64,000 nt of DNA from Flavobacteriales bacterium ALC-1 (GCA_000171875.1 ABHI01000001.1:124001-188000); one strand, 5' to 3'. Positions 32,554-42,157 are shown, numbered from the stretch's first letter. Numbers and translations: made by a program. Notes: generated by a model from the sequence alone, not told the origin.

Positions 32554-33738
32554 ATGCAATTAAAAACTAACCGGATTCAATCTATAGACATCTTACGTGG
32601 TCTTGTAATGGTCATTATGGCTTTAGATCATGTTAGGGATTATTTTCACATCAATGCGTTTACAGGCAACTATCCTGAAAACATGGAAACTACAAACATT
32701 ATCTTGTTTGGCACACGTTTTATTACCCATTATTGTGCACCAGTTTTTGTGTTTCTTGCTGGCACATCTGCATTTTTGTATGGACAAAGTAAAAGCAAAG
32801 GACAGCTATCAAAATTTTTAATCACCCGTGGAATATGGCTCATATTTGTAGAAATAGTAGTCAACAATTTTCTTTGGTGGTTTGATATTACTTATGGTTT
32901 TATTAACCTGCAAGTGATTTGGGCTATTGGAATTTGTATGATAGTTCTTGGACTAATTATTCATTTACCTAAGCGAGTTATTCTTATACTGGGATTACTG
33001 ATTGTTTTTGGTCATAACGCATTAGATGGCATCATTATGGAAGGAGATAACGTGAAATCATTATTTTGGTATTTTCTTCATCAAATGAATGGCTTTAGTT
33101 ATACAGAGGGACATTTTCTATGGTTCTCTTATCCTGTATTGCCTTGGGTTGGCGTTATACTTTTAGGCTATTGTTTTGGCGAATTATATAAAAAAGGAGC
33201 TTCAGTAGCTTTAAGGAAAAAGTGGCTCTTATATGTTGGAATCTCCTCTATAGCTTTATTCTTCTTATTTAGAGGATTTAACTTTTATGGAGATTTAGTG
33301 CCTTGGTCTCATCAAGAAACTACAGAGAAAACTATAATTTCATTTTTTAATGCCGCAAAATACCCACCATCTTTAGCATATTTGTTAATGACCTTAGGAC
33401 CTGCACTTCTATTTTTATATTTTATTGAAAATATAAAAAATGTTATTACAAACTTTTTATTAGTGTTTGGACGTGTACCTTTCTTTTATTACATCTTACA
33501 TATACTCATTATCCATTTAGGCGCGATTATAGGGTTATTGATAACAGGAAAAGATTGGAAACTTATGATTTTAAATAATGAAACTATGAGTTCTGGTATT
33601 TTACAGGGTTATGGTTATTCTCTTTTCATCGTCTATCTCGTATGGATTGCTATTGTGTTATTACTCTATCCATTTTGTAAACAGTATATGAAATACAAAG
33701 CCAATAATAAAGGTAAATGGTGGCTGAGTTATTTGTAA
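32554..33738 (+). CDS. Multi-pass membrane protein, DUF1624/HGSNAT-like acyltransferase family, copy 1
   Basis: A 394-residue inner-membrane protein with about ten membrane helices. The N-terminus has the family signature RIQSIDILRGLVM then MALDHVRDYF. Further landmarks are FVFLAGTSAFLYG, ITRGIWLIFVE, WAIGICMIVLGLI and FGRVPFFYYILHILIIHLGA. The family includes heparan-alpha-glucosaminide N-acetyltransferase relatives that carry acetyl groups across a membrane to sugars; the bacterial substrate is unknown. The histidine in DHVRD is conserved with the family. It is followed by a close paralogue, with YMKYKANNKGKWWLSYL ending both proteins almost identically. Confidence 0.85.
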   Translation: MQLKTNRIQSIDILRGLVMVIMALDHVRDYFHINAFTGNYPENMETTNIILFGTRFITHYCAPVFVFLAGTSAFLYGQSKSKGQLSKFLITRGIWLIFVEIVVNNFLWWFDITYGFINLQVIWAIGICMIVLGLIIHLPKRVILILGLLIVFGHNALDGIIMEGDNVKSLFWYFLHQMNGFSYTEGHFLWFSYPVLPWVGVILLGYCFGELYKKGASVALRKKWLLYVGISSIALFFLFRGFNFYGDLVPWSHQETTEKTIISFFNAAKYPPSLAYLLMTLGPALLFLYFIENIKNVITNFLLVFGRVPFFYYILHILIIHLGAIIGLLITGKDWKLMILNNETMSSGILQGYGYSLFIVYLVWIAIVLLLYPFCKQYMKYKANNKGKWWLSYL

Positions 33739-33824
33739 TTAACTTCAGTCAAAAAAGTGAATATTTATAAAAGTACACTTCATAAATTATGTTTTCATAT
33801 AACTTAAAAATAAAATCAACTAAA

Positions 33825-35015
33825 ATGACAGCAATCAAATCAACCAGAATTGAATCTATAGATATTCTAAGAGGTCTAGTAATGATAATAATGGCCTTAG
33901 ACCACGTAAGAGATTATACTAATACTGGTTATATGTTTGCAGACCCAACTAATCTCGAAACGACGACACCAATGCTATTTTTCACAAGATGGATTACGCA
34001 CTTTTGCGCTCCAATTTTTGTGTTCTTAGCAGGAACTTCGGCATTTTTATATGGAAGTAAAAAGAAATCAAAAAATAGTCTTGCCAAATTTTTATTTACT
34101 CGTGGGCTTTGGTTGGTTTTCATTGAATTAACGGTTGTTAATTTTTCTTGGACGTTTGATATCAGTTTAGATGTTCATATATTTCAGGTGATATGGGCGA
34201 TTGGTGTATGTATGATGCTTTTGGCTGCTTTAATTTATCTTCCAAAAAAACTACTCCTTGTTCTAGGTATTATAATTGTATTTGGACATAATTTATTAGA
34301 TGGTATAACACAGCAAGGCACCGAACCATTGTCTATCATATGGTATTATGTGCATCAATTTAATTTTCAAGTTATAAACGAAGGAAACGGTATGTTGGCC
34401 ATTGCTTATCCTTTCTTACCTTGGTTAGGTATTATAATCTTAGGATACTGCTTTGGTTATTTCTATCAGAAAGGATTTGACATTAAAGTGAGAAAGACTT
34501 GGTTACTTAGATTAGGAATCGGAGCCATTTTTTTGTTTTTCATTTTGCGCTTTATTAATGTTTATGGTGATTTAAAGCCTTGGTCTTCTCAGGACGATTT
34601 TACTTATACAATTTTATCATTTTTTAATGTTACTAAATACCCACCTTCATTACTATATACATTGATGACTCTTGGACCAGCTTTTCTTTTTCTATATAGC
34701 ATTGAATCTATTAAAAACAAAATCACTAATGGATTACTTGTTTTTGGACGTGTACCTTTCTTCTATTATATTTTGCATTTATACCTTATTCACCTAGTTG
34801 GTATGGTCGGCCTTGTTATTTTAGGTGAGAATTGGCAAGAACTTGTTTTAACTGTAGATCGCTTTAAAAGTGGCTACTTATTTAATATAGGATTTAATCT
34901 ATGGGTCACCTATTTAGTTTGGGCTCTTGTAATTATTATACTATATCCTATTTGTAAAAAGTATATGAAATATAAAGCCAACAATAAAGATAAATGGTGG
35001 CTAAGCTATTTGTAA
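33825..35015 (+). CDS. Multi-pass membrane protein, DUF1624/HGSNAT-like acyltransferase family, copy 2
   Basis: A 396-residue paralogue of the preceding protein. The ATG at 33825 aligns with the start of copy 1 (KSTRIESIDILRGLVM); an in-frame ATG at 33789 would add twelve residues. It keeps MALDHVRDY, FVFLAGTSAFLYG, FGRVPFFYYILHLYLIHL and the YMKYKANNKDKWWLSYL end. The two copies differ most in the middle loops (WYYVHQFNFQVINEGNG versus WYFLHQMNGFSYTEG), which may reflect different acceptors. The tandem arrangement points to duplication in place. Confidence 0.85.
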   Translation: MTAIKSTRIESIDILRGLVMIIMALDHVRDYTNTGYMFADPTNLETTTPMLFFTRWITHFCAPIFVFLAGTSAFLYGSKKKSKNSLAKFLFTRGLWLVFIELTVVNFSWTFDISLDVHIFQVIWAIGVCMMLLAALIYLPKKLLLVLGIIIVFGHNLLDGITQQGTEPLSIIWYYVHQFNFQVINEGNGMLAIAYPFLPWLGIIILGYCFGYFYQKGFDIKVRKTWLLRLGIGAIFLFFILRFINVYGDLKPWSSQDDFTYTILSFFNVTKYPPSLLYTLMTLGPAFLFLYSIESIKNKITNGLLVFGRVPFFYYILHLYLIHLVGMVGLVILGENWQELVLTVDRFKSGYLFNIGFNLWVTYLVWALVIIILYPICKKYMKYKANNKDKWWLSYL

Positions 35016-35043
35016 CATTTATAGGTTTATTTATACCAATACT

Positions 35044-35187
35044 ATGTATAATTTTAATTATGGATTAATGAGTGGCTTAGACATAGTAATGGTATTTGCA
35101 GTAATTCTTTTTGCAAGATTAGGAGTGCGCTTAGTATCTCGATATATAAAAATGAAGCAAGAAAATGATGACGAAAAAAATGATTAA
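35044..35187 (+). CDS. 47-residue single-pass membrane protein
   Basis: ATG at 35044 to TAA at 35185-35187. The peptide has a short polar start (MYNFNYGLMSG), one hydrophobic helix (LDIVMVFAVILFARLGV) and a charged tail rich in lysine and acidic residues (KMKQENDDEKND). It ends 3 bp before the DUF6090 gene, so the two are probably co-translated. I do not recognise a family. Placement, TM helix and charged tail support a real gene. Confidence 0.55.
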   Translation: MYNFNYGLMSGLDIVMVFAVILFARLGVRLVSRYIKMKQENDDEKND

Positions 35188-35190
35188 ATT

Positions 35191-35916
35191 ATGATTAATA
35201 TCTTTAGAAAAATAAGACGCCGTTTTTTTTCAAATAAAGTGAGTAGTTATTTAGTATATGCTATTGGTGAAATTGTTTTGGTTATGATTGGTATTTTACT
35301 TGCACTACAAGTAAATAATTGGAATGAGAATAGAAAACAAAAAGAATACCTCAGCGTTATCTTACAAACTGTAAAAAACGATTTAGTTTCAGACACTATT
35401 GTTGCTAACACAATAATAGATTATTATAAAGATAATCTGAAGAATAGCAAAAAGATTCTTAATGGAGAAGTTACTATGAGTAATTATACAGAATGTCTCC
35501 CTTGCCTTAGCTTAGTAACCATATATAAACCTTTTAACCCCCAAAATAAAGGTTATGAACAATTAAAAAATTATACTGGTGCTCAAGATATCGTTAACGA
35601 TAGTTTAATAAATGATATAAATAAAGTCTATTCAGTTTTATTTCCATTAATTGAAAAGAACAATGATATGATGGAAAATAAAGTGATGACGAATTTTAAT
35701 GACTTTGAAGAGTTTCCTTGGTTTTTAGATATGGCTCAAAATAAATTCACTAATGAAATTATAAAATATTTTGTTGAAAGTGAGGACTATAAAACTCGTG
35801 TAGCATCTCATGCCATGTTAGCTGGAGGTAATCATCTCAATATAACGCAACAATACAAACAAAATGCTGAAGCTTTAATAGAACGTATTAATGACCGATT
35901 AAAAGAAGGTGACTAA
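35191..35916 (+). CDS. DUF6090 membrane-anchored protein
   Basis: A 241-residue protein of the DUF6090 family, common and often multicopy in Flavobacteriaceae. The N-terminus is the typical MINIFRKIRRRFFSNKV, then one membrane helix (GEIVLVMIGILLALQV) and the conserved NNWNENRK that follows it. The rest is a helical soluble domain, likely periplasmic, with a CLPC motif (TECLPCLSL). Function is unknown. The gene is convergent with the minus-strand gene ending at 35913, with which it overlaps by four bases. Confidence 0.85.
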   Translation: MINIFRKIRRRFFSNKVSSYLVYAIGEIVLVMIGILLALQVNNWNENRKQKEYLSVILQTVKNDLVSDTIVANTIIDYYKDNLKNSKKILNGEVTMSNYTECLPCLSLVTIYKPFNPQNKGYEQLKNYTGAQDIVNDSLINDINKVYSVLFPLIEKNNDMMENKVMTNFNDFEEFPWFLDMAQNKFTNEIIKYFVESEDYKTRVASHAMLAGGNHLNITQQYKQNAEALIERINDRLKEGD

Positions 35917-37517
35917 TTACCTTTAGTCTGCTTTAATGGAGAATTCACCCAATATTTATCAATATCTAAATCGACATCATTAACCTTAGTAATAGATAAA
36001 GGCCTCCTTTTATTCACATATATTAATTCTGAAGGTGGTATTTTATTTTCAAATATTTCTTGAGTAAAAAACTCTCTAAATTGATAGCCTAAAAGTTTAG
36101 ACTCTTTATATAAAGTAACGCCAGAAACATCTTTAATTCTTTTTAATTTATACGAAAAATCTTCAGACTTTACTTTCTGAACATCGGCTTTAGTACCAGC
36201 AGCCCAATCTATAACATCAATTCTAACCATATTAGGCTTAATAAGTTTTATACCTCTTATGATCAGCTTTTTATCTTTATACATTAACCTAAATCTGCTT
36301 TTACGCTGAATTGAAGTTTCATCAACCGATTTATTAAATGTAATGTAGAATTTTTTATTATCTGGATCAAAGTCAAACTCTTGCACCTTAAATGGATTAG
36401 GTTCTTTTATTATAAATCTGTTGTTAAAAGTCATGTAATTAAGATACATTTTCTCGTTTACAGCTTTATATTCTAATTTTATCTCATATAGCGTATTTAA
36501 ACGCTCCATGGCACTTTGCCTTGCAACACCTTTAGAGTTTACCTTACGAAACTTAGCGTTTTGCATCATTTTATATTCAAACTTATAAATAGCGTAATTC
36601 GTTTTAGCAACATAAATTACACCTGTGGACTTAAATTTAGCATTTTCGGTATCCTTAGACACAAATGTAATCTCGTACAAAGGTGTTCCATCTATGTACT
36701 TTATTTCTTTCAATTTTAGTAAATGATTATCAATAAAGTCATTCCTAAAAATATCTACGAATGAAAAGCTACGCCTATTATAATTACGTATGGGATTATG
36801 TCCATTTAATATTTCTAGCTCGTTTTCTAAAGCTGTATTAAATTGAGCACTCTCATCTTTATTAACAATTTTAGAATCCCCATAAACACTTTTAAGAAGC
36901 ACAGAATCTAAATGGAAATTTTTATTTAAGTTATTTGAATACAATGCTGTAACATTCTCCGAATACCCAAATTTACTAGTCTGAAAACCAGCATCAAAAT
37001 TCTCTAAAATTGCTTCATTAAGGTTATAATATTTATTATTAACCAACTGATAATCTCTATAATACGCCATATAAGAATGCGGAGAGTGTGGATAATTGAT
37101 TGGTATTCTATTTATAGCTTCTTTAACTATATTTTCCGCTGTAAAAGTATCTACATTAGATTTTGTTTTACCCGAAATTACAACGGTACTTAATGCTTCA
37201 ACTTTTGGGATTAAGTAAATAACATTAATTGTATTGGGCTTTAACGTACTCATTGCTACACGTAGTGTTTCAAAACCAATTGAAGAAATAATGACTGCTT
37301 TCTCTTCTGTTTTATACTGCAATGGCAATCTAAATTCTCCATCTTCATCTGCTATAACTCCACTTTTATTTATTTCAAATTTTATGGTCGCAAAAGAGAC
37401 AGGGTATTTAGATTCAACATCTATAATTCTACACAAAATATCTGTAGAGTTTTGTGATAAAAGTGTATTTACAGAACTTATTAATACAAGTAAGAGAAAA
37501 GTAATTTTATATTTCAT
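35913..37517 (-). CDS. Exported protein with carboxypeptidase-like regulatory domain, copy 1
   Basis: A 534-residue exported protein (signal peptide 1-21, NTLLSQ). Residues ~25-105 are a CarboxypepD_reg-like beta-sandwich (VSFATIKFEINKSGVIADED, then IISSIGFETL). From ~115 on is a large domain beginning TAENIVKEAINRIPINYP and HSYMAYYRDYQ, which resembles the body of related Bacteroidota outer-membrane or surface proteins without a named catalytic function. No T9SS sorting domain is seen. It shares this architecture and many short motifs with the 38059 protein (IRNYNRRSFSFV versus IRNYKSGSFSFV). Outer-membrane association is an inference. Confidence 0.8.
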   Translation of the reverse strand: MKYKITFLLLVLISSVNTLLSQNSTDILCRIIDVESKYPVSFATIKFEINKSGVIADEDGEFRLPLQYKTEEKAVIISSIGFETLRVAMSTLKPNTINVIYLIPKVEALSTVVISGKTKSNVDTFTAENIVKEAINRIPINYPHSPHSYMAYYRDYQLVNNKYYNLNEAILENFDAGFQTSKFGYSENVTALYSNNLNKNFHLDSVLLKSVYGDSKIVNKDESAQFNTALENELEILNGHNPIRNYNRRSFSFVDIFRNDFIDNHLLKLKEIKYIDGTPLYEITFVSKDTENAKFKSTGVIYVAKTNYAIYKFEYKMMQNAKFRKVNSKGVARQSAMERLNTLYEIKLEYKAVNEKMYLNYMTFNNRFIIKEPNPFKVQEFDFDPDNKKFYITFNKSVDETSIQRKSRFRLMYKDKKLIIRGIKLIKPNMVRIDVIDWAAGTKADVQKVKSEDFSYKLKRIKDVSGVTLYKESKLLGYQFREFFTQEIFENKIPPSELIYVNKRRPLSITKVNDVDLDIDKYWVNSPLKQTKGN

Positions 37518-37570
37518 TTTTATTAGAATAGTTAGCTTTAGTGTATCAAAAATTACACCAAAATTTGTAC

Positions 37571-37945
37571 TTATAAATCTCTATAAAAAGTTAAACCATT
37601 GCCATAAATGCTATAAAAGGCAAACTCTTTAGTTCCCCAAGGGGTTTCTTTTAACGACGTTTGCTCATGAAAGACGTTTAGTTTTTTATATTCTTCATAT
37701 AGTGCCTCTATACCTTCTACATAGATTCTTAACATAGGTCTATCCACACCAATTTCCCATTCCTTTTCATCATGCCACTGTAAATGCATCTCAATACCAT
37801 CACGTGATACTCCCGCATAACCATGTTCGTCTGTAGTATCTTTAAATGCTAATTTAAAGCCCAGCTTGTTTACGTAGTAATCTACTGCTTTTGTTACATC
37901 TTTAACTGGTAGTACAGGGTGAATCTGTTTAAGATAACCAAACAT
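37571..37945 (-). CDS. VOC superfamily (glyoxalase/bleomycin resistance-like) protein
   Basis: A 124-residue protein with one vicinal-oxygen-chelate module: IHPVLPVKDVTKAVDYYVNK, GFKLAFKDTTDEHGYAGVS, IEMHLQWH, then LRIYVEGIEALYEEYKKL and FYSIYGNGLTFY. The two beta-alpha-beta-beta-beta halves are visible. Family members are dioxygenases, glyoxalases or resistance proteins that bind drugs; the substrate cannot be told. It lies between the two regulatory-domain paralogues on the same strand. Confidence 0.88.
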   Translation of the reverse strand: MFGYLKQIHPVLPVKDVTKAVDYYVNKLGFKLAFKDTTDEHGYAGVSRDGIEMHLQWHDEKEWEIGVDRPMLRIYVEGIEALYEEYKKLNVFHEQTSLKETPWGTKEFAFYSIYGNGLTFYRDL

Positions 37946-38058
37946 AATTTTTTAGTATTTATACCTATAAATGCTACAATTTAATTAAAATTCATTAATC
38001 GTTATTATAAATCAATAATTGCATATATGCATTAATCACTTTACGATTATATAAAAAT

Positions 38059-39585
38059 TTAATTATCAGTAGTCTTTAATGGTGAATTAAGCCAATAATC
38101 TTCTGCTTTAAAATCGTTTATAAATGCTTCTCTTAATGATTTGCCTTTTTCGATATATTTTAAATCGTTATCAGATACCTTATCCAAAAATACGCGTTGA
38201 ACAAATAATTCTCTAAACTGATAGCCCTCAACTTTAGATTTTCCCATTTCAAAACCTTGGATATCTCTAAAGTTTTTAAGCTTTAGAGCAAATAGTGCCT
38301 TTTCGTCTAAATTCTGTTGATTTAAAAAACCTGACGATTCTTTTTTAAGTTTCACTGTAATGGTTTTTGGTGAAGAAAAATATATTTCTTTAACCCCCAA
38401 TTTCCTATCTTTAAAAAAGATTTTAACATCATTTGTTCGTGGCTCTAAAGTAGCATCTAATACTCTATTAAATTCTATAATAAATGCTTTTTCTTCTTTG
38501 ATATAACTCCAGTCTTCAATTTTTAAAGCTCCCTCTGGCATTAAAAAAAAATTATTGTTAAACGTTATATAGTTAAGGTACATTTTATCATTCTCTTGGC
38601 GTTTATACTCAATATCTAAAGTGAAAACCAACTTATTTAGACTCCTAGAAAACAACTTATAATCAAAGCTATGTATTGAAAAATCTTCTTTAGATATATA
38701 TATAAATCCATTTGCTCTATAGTTATAGCCTGTTATGTCTTTCTTGGCTGAAAACTCTATTTTATACAGCTCTTCTTCATCCAAAAAAATTGAGCCTTTT
38801 TTAAAAAATTTATGATTCTTAATGAAGTCTTTCTCTAAAGTATAAACAAATGAAAAACTACCACTCTTGTAATTTCTTATGGGGTCATGAATATCTAATA
38901 ACGTTAACTCGTTACCAATACTACTACCCATTTTTCCGTCTTTAATCAGTTTTTCGTCATTATAGATTGAATTATCTAATAGTGTATCTCTTGTAAATTC
39001 AGTATTTAATTCATAACTATATAACGCAGTAGTATTAAAAGGGTCACTAATTTTATGCGTTAAAAAACCTTGATCAAAAACTTCTGCAATACCTTCATTT
39101 AAATTAATATATTTTTCATCTACAAATTGGTAATCTCTATAATAGCCAATATATGAAAAAGGTTCTACAGGATAATTATCCTTAATTTTTTCTATAGCTT
39201 TTTTTACGATTTGTCTTGCTGTTAATTCCTTTTTTTTAACTGCATTTACAACTACCTCATCTAACTGTTCAGTTTTAGGCACAAGGTATATCGTATGGTA
39301 AGGTTTTTCAGTTAGCGTACTAAGACCAAATCGCTTAGTATTGTAACCAATACAGCTTATTATAAGAGTGTCTTTTTCTTTCTTATAACGAATAGGTATT
39401 CTAAAATCACCTAAAACATTCGCTATTGTTCCATTTCTATTATTAGCAAACCTAATTGTGGCATAAGAAACCTGCTTTTTAGATTCAACATTTATAACTC
39501 TAAATAGCAGCTGCTGTTTTTCTTGGCAAAGAGAAACAAATACTCCCGAAAATGTAAAAACTATTGTGAGAAGAAAATGTCGCAT
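38059..39585 (-). CDS. Exported protein with carboxypeptidase-like regulatory domain, copy 2
   Basis: A 508-residue paralogue of the 35913 protein. Signal peptide 1-20 (FVSLCQE); CarboxypepD_reg-like domain ~25-105 (VSYATIRFANNRNGTIANV, then IISCIGYNT); large C-terminal domain from ~115 (ARQIVKKAIEKIKDNYP, SYIGYYRDYQFV, INLNEGIAEVFDQGF). The C-terminus ends LKAEDYW-like (FKAEDYWLNSPLKTTDN), matching LDIDKYWVNSPLKQTKGN of copy 1. Cargo or partner unknown. Confidence 0.8.
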   Translation of the reverse strand: MRHFLLTIVFTFSGVFVSLCQEKQQLLFRVINVESKKQVSYATIRFANNRNGTIANVLGDFRIPIRYKKEKDTLIISCIGYNTKRFGLSTLTEKPYHTIYLVPKTEQLDEVVVNAVKKKELTARQIVKKAIEKIKDNYPVEPFSYIGYYRDYQFVDEKYINLNEGIAEVFDQGFLTHKISDPFNTTALYSYELNTEFTRDTLLDNSIYNDEKLIKDGKMGSSIGNELTLLDIHDPIRNYKSGSFSFVYTLEKDFIKNHKFFKKGSIFLDEEELYKIEFSAKKDITGYNYRANGFIYISKEDFSIHSFDYKLFSRSLNKLVFTLDIEYKRQENDKMYLNYITFNNNFFLMPEGALKIEDWSYIKEEKAFIIEFNRVLDATLEPRTNDVKIFFKDRKLGVKEIYFSSPKTITVKLKKESSGFLNQQNLDEKALFALKLKNFRDIQGFEMGKSKVEGYQFRELFVQRVFLDKVSDNDLKYIEKGKSLREAFINDFKAEDYWLNSPLKTTDN

Positions 39586-39670
39586 AAATTAAATGTTGAG
39601 TATTAATCTCTATATGCAGTTAGCCTATTAATATTATTAAATCTATAAAAAGAAAATTTAGCTTAATATC

Positions 39671-40243
39671 TTATTCTTGTACCTTACCAGTAAAATGATT
39701 CACTTTTGGGTTAATTGGATTGCCTGTAGAACGTCTGTAAATAACTAGTTGACCCGAATGCCATATTGCATCAGCTATTGGTCCATTCACTTGATTCCAA
39801 AACGGAATTTCTTGATCACCAAAAATGATTTTGAATTGTGAAATATCATCACTAGCTCTTAAAATATCTGCGGCAGTTTTAAGATTTACTAAAGTTCTTG
39901 ACCTCATTTCTTCATAAGATAGTTCCTCTTTAACCCTAGAATTAGGCTCTTTTAAAGTTGAATTGACAATAATTTTAGACAAATCATAAATGTGTTTGAT
40001 GGTCTCTTCAGTAGATCGACCTTCTTCATTAGCTTTGTATGCCAAATCTTTTTCCGTTAAGCTATCACTAGCCCAATAATATCTAAAACCTAGTGCATCA
40101 ACCATACGCGCTGCCATGGTACCAGCGGTAAACTCTTCAGAATAGTCTGGTACTTCGTAGTATGGTAATTGCTCATCTGTAGTTTCTTGAGCAAAAGTTA
40201 TTGACGTTAGTAGTAAAGCAATAACAAATAATTTACTTCTCAT
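39671..40243 (-). CDS. Exported DinB-like protein
   Basis: A 190-residue protein with signal peptide 1-18 (TSITFAQE). The mature part is a four-helix bundle of the DinB type, with histidines in TIKHIYDLSKIIV and DAIWHSGQLVIYRR in the usual metal-ligand positions for DinB/YfiT enzymes. DinB proteins are normally cytoplasmic metal-dependent transferases, so an exported version is a variant seen mainly in Bacteroidota. It is the last gene of a minus-strand operon after the GspG-like and M28 peptidase genes (12-bp gap). Confidence 0.75.
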   Translation of the reverse strand: MRSKLFVIALLLTSITFAQETTDEQLPYYEVPDYSEEFTAGTMAARMVDALGFRYYWASDSLTEKDLAYKANEEGRSTEETIKHIYDLSKIIVNSTLKEPNSRVKEELSYEEMRSRTLVNLKTAADILRASDDISQFKIIFGDQEIPFWNQVNGPIADAIWHSGQLVIYRRSTGNPINPKVNHFTGKVQE

Positions 40244-40255
40244 TTTGAAATGTTT

Positions 40256-40726
40256 TTAATTGTTAAAAGTAATATCATCAGCAGTTTTTGGTTTAGCATC
40301 TTTTCCTAATGAAAATAACACATAACTCTTACCATCTTCTGATAATTGGTATTGAAAATTATTATCCCAAGCATCAATTATAAGGTTTTGACGCAAAGGG
40401 TTATTTCTAATTATCATTTTTAAATCCTTAGGATAAACACCCAATACTTCTTTTTCATTTTCTAAAATTTCAGAAATTTCAGCTAACTTACCTTCAGTAC
40501 TATTATTATTTATCATTGGACGAATAAAATACATAAACCCAAAAACTATAATGACAATTAAAACTATGAACACAAACTCTATCTTATCCGAAGGGTAAAT
40601 CATTATCTTCTTTGGTAGATTATTTTCTTTTTCAAACTTTCGTCGTTTCTTTTTCTTAAACCAAAATTTAATATCGAGATACCATTCTAAAAGTTCTGCT
40701 AATATTTCAGCAATAAAACTACCCAA
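40256..40726 (-). CDS. Single membrane-anchored GspG-like (pseudopilin core) protein
   Basis: A 156-residue protein. Residues 1-47 are an unusual amphipathic and very basic cytoplasmic head (WFKKKKRRKFEKENN). Residues ~50-72 are a membrane helix (IEFVFIVLIVIIVFGFMYF). The periplasmic part resembles the C-terminal core of type II secretion major pseudopilins: a helix, then YPKDLKMII, IIDAWDNNFQYQLSEDG and the LGKDAKPKTADDI loop that binds calcium in GspG. There is no prepilin peptidase site of the usual form, so it is not a normal pseudopilin. It sits between an M28 peptidase gene and a DinB-like gene. Function unknown. Confidence 0.65.
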   Translation of the reverse strand: MGSFIAEILAELLEWYLDIKFWFKKKKRRKFEKENNLPKKIMIYPSDKIEFVFIVLIVIIVFGFMYFIRPMINNNSTEGKLAEISEILENEKEVLGVYPKDLKMIIRNNPLRQNLIIDAWDNNFQYQLSEDGKSYVLFSLGKDAKPKTADDITFNN

Positions 40727-40735
40727 ACTAAATTA

Positions 40736-42157
40736 TTAATCTTTAATCTCTTTTGTATTAGTAATAGTCTCAGTACCATACTTATCCATCAAAAACACTA
40801 AAGCAGTCATTGTAGCAGCCCCTAATTCTAACTCACGCTTATTAACATGCTCAAAAGTATCGTTTGCAGCATGATGATGATCAAAATAACGTTGTGAATC
40901 TGGTCGCAAACCAGCTAATACGATATCATCATTTTTTAAAGGTCCAATATCTGCTCCACTACCTCCTTTTTCAAAATAATGGATTAAGTAAGGTTTAAAC
41001 AATGGTTTCCAAGCTTCAATTTTTGAAAACATAATATCGCTACAATCAAAACTAAAGCCTCTTGGTGTAAATCCACCTGCATCACTTTCTAAAGCAAATA
41101 CATGTTTTTCGTTTTTAGTTTTAGCAACTTCAGCATATTTTCTACCTCCTCGTAGTCCATTTTCCTCATTCATAAACAGTACTACTCTAATGCTTCGTTT
41201 AGGGGTAATACCGCTTTCTTTTAATAAACGAAGAACATCCATAGATTGCACGACTCCTGCCCCATCATCATGTGCTCCATCTCCTAAATCCCATGAATCT
41301 AAATGACCACCAACAATCATATATTCGTTTGGAAATTCGCTTCCTGTAATTTCACCAATAACATTATAAGACTGTACATCGTCAAACTGTTGACAGCTCA
41401 TTTCAAAATAAAATTCAAGGTTTTTGTCCTTTTTTAAGGCCTCACTTAATTTTACAGCATCGTTTGTACTTATCGCAGCAGAAGGTATCCTTTGCGCAAC
41501 TGGTAAATCTCCATAACTCATACTACCTGTATGAGGGTAATCGTCTTGTCTAGAACTCAACGAACGCACTATTGTGCCTACAGCCCCATACTTTGCAGCT
41601 TCAGCAGCACCTGCATAACGCTCTACAGAGCATCCACCATAAGCTTGAAACGTATTAATCAATTCTGGCTGTAAGGCTCTATTGATAAATACAATTTTAC
41701 CCTTTATGTTTTCTTCACCTAAAGCTTCTAAAGCTTTATAAGTAGCAACTTCTATCACTTGGGCTTTAGTGCCTTTTTCTGGAGTAGCTATAGAGCCCCC
41801 TAAAGCACAAATATTAACTTTATTTAGAATTCCTGAAGTTTCAAAATAAGCCATTTCTTTTTCTCCTCTCACCCACTTTGGCACCATTACAGGCTGCAAC
41901 CATACTTTATCCAAATCAAGTTTTTCTAACTCTTTTTTTGTGTATTGCACAGCCAACTCGGCGTTAGTTGAGCCTGATAAACGACCACCGATAGTATTAG
42001 ACAAATAATCTAACCACTCGTAACTTTTTCCGTTAGTCAAAGACTTTGTGTAAACACTTTTAAGAATTTCTTCGTCTGATTGTCCTTTTACGCTAATTGA
42101 AAACATCAAAAAAGTAATCAATACTATTTTTGAAACTAATTTTAAATACTTATTCAT
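40736..42157 (-). CDS. Exported M28 family metallopeptidase
   Basis: A 473-residue exported zinc peptidase (signal peptide 1-25, SVKGQ). A PA-like insert lies in ~120-240. The catalytic domain carries the two-zinc motifs of M28: VGGHLDSWDLGDGAHDDGAG (His and Asp), LFMNEENG (catalytic and metal Glu), ESDAGG and a final histidine in RYFDHHHAANDTFEHV. It belongs to the plasma glutamate carboxypeptidase/aminopeptidase group that removes terminal residues from peptides in the periplasm or outside. The ATG lies inside the end of the upstream ppk2 gene (8-bp overlap), so translation is probably coupled. Confidence 0.92.
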   Translation of the reverse strand: MNKYLKLVSKIVLITFLMFSISVKGQSDEEILKSVYTKSLTNGKSYEWLDYLSNTIGGRLSGSTNAELAVQYTKKELEKLDLDKVWLQPVMVPKWVRGEKEMAYFETSGILNKVNICALGGSIATPEKGTKAQVIEVATYKALEALGEENIKGKIVFINRALQPELINTFQAYGGCSVERYAGAAEAAKYGAVGTIVRSLSSRQDDYPHTGSMSYGDLPVAQRIPSAAISTNDAVKLSEALKKDKNLEFYFEMSCQQFDDVQSYNVIGEITGSEFPNEYMIVGGHLDSWDLGDGAHDDGAGVVQSMDVLRLLKESGITPKRSIRVVLFMNEENGLRGGRKYAEVAKTKNEKHVFALESDAGGFTPRGFSFDCSDIMFSKIEAWKPLFKPYLIHYFEKGGSGADIGPLKNDDIVLAGLRPDSQRYFDHHHAANDTFEHVNKRELELGAATMTALVFLMDKYGTETITNTKEIKD

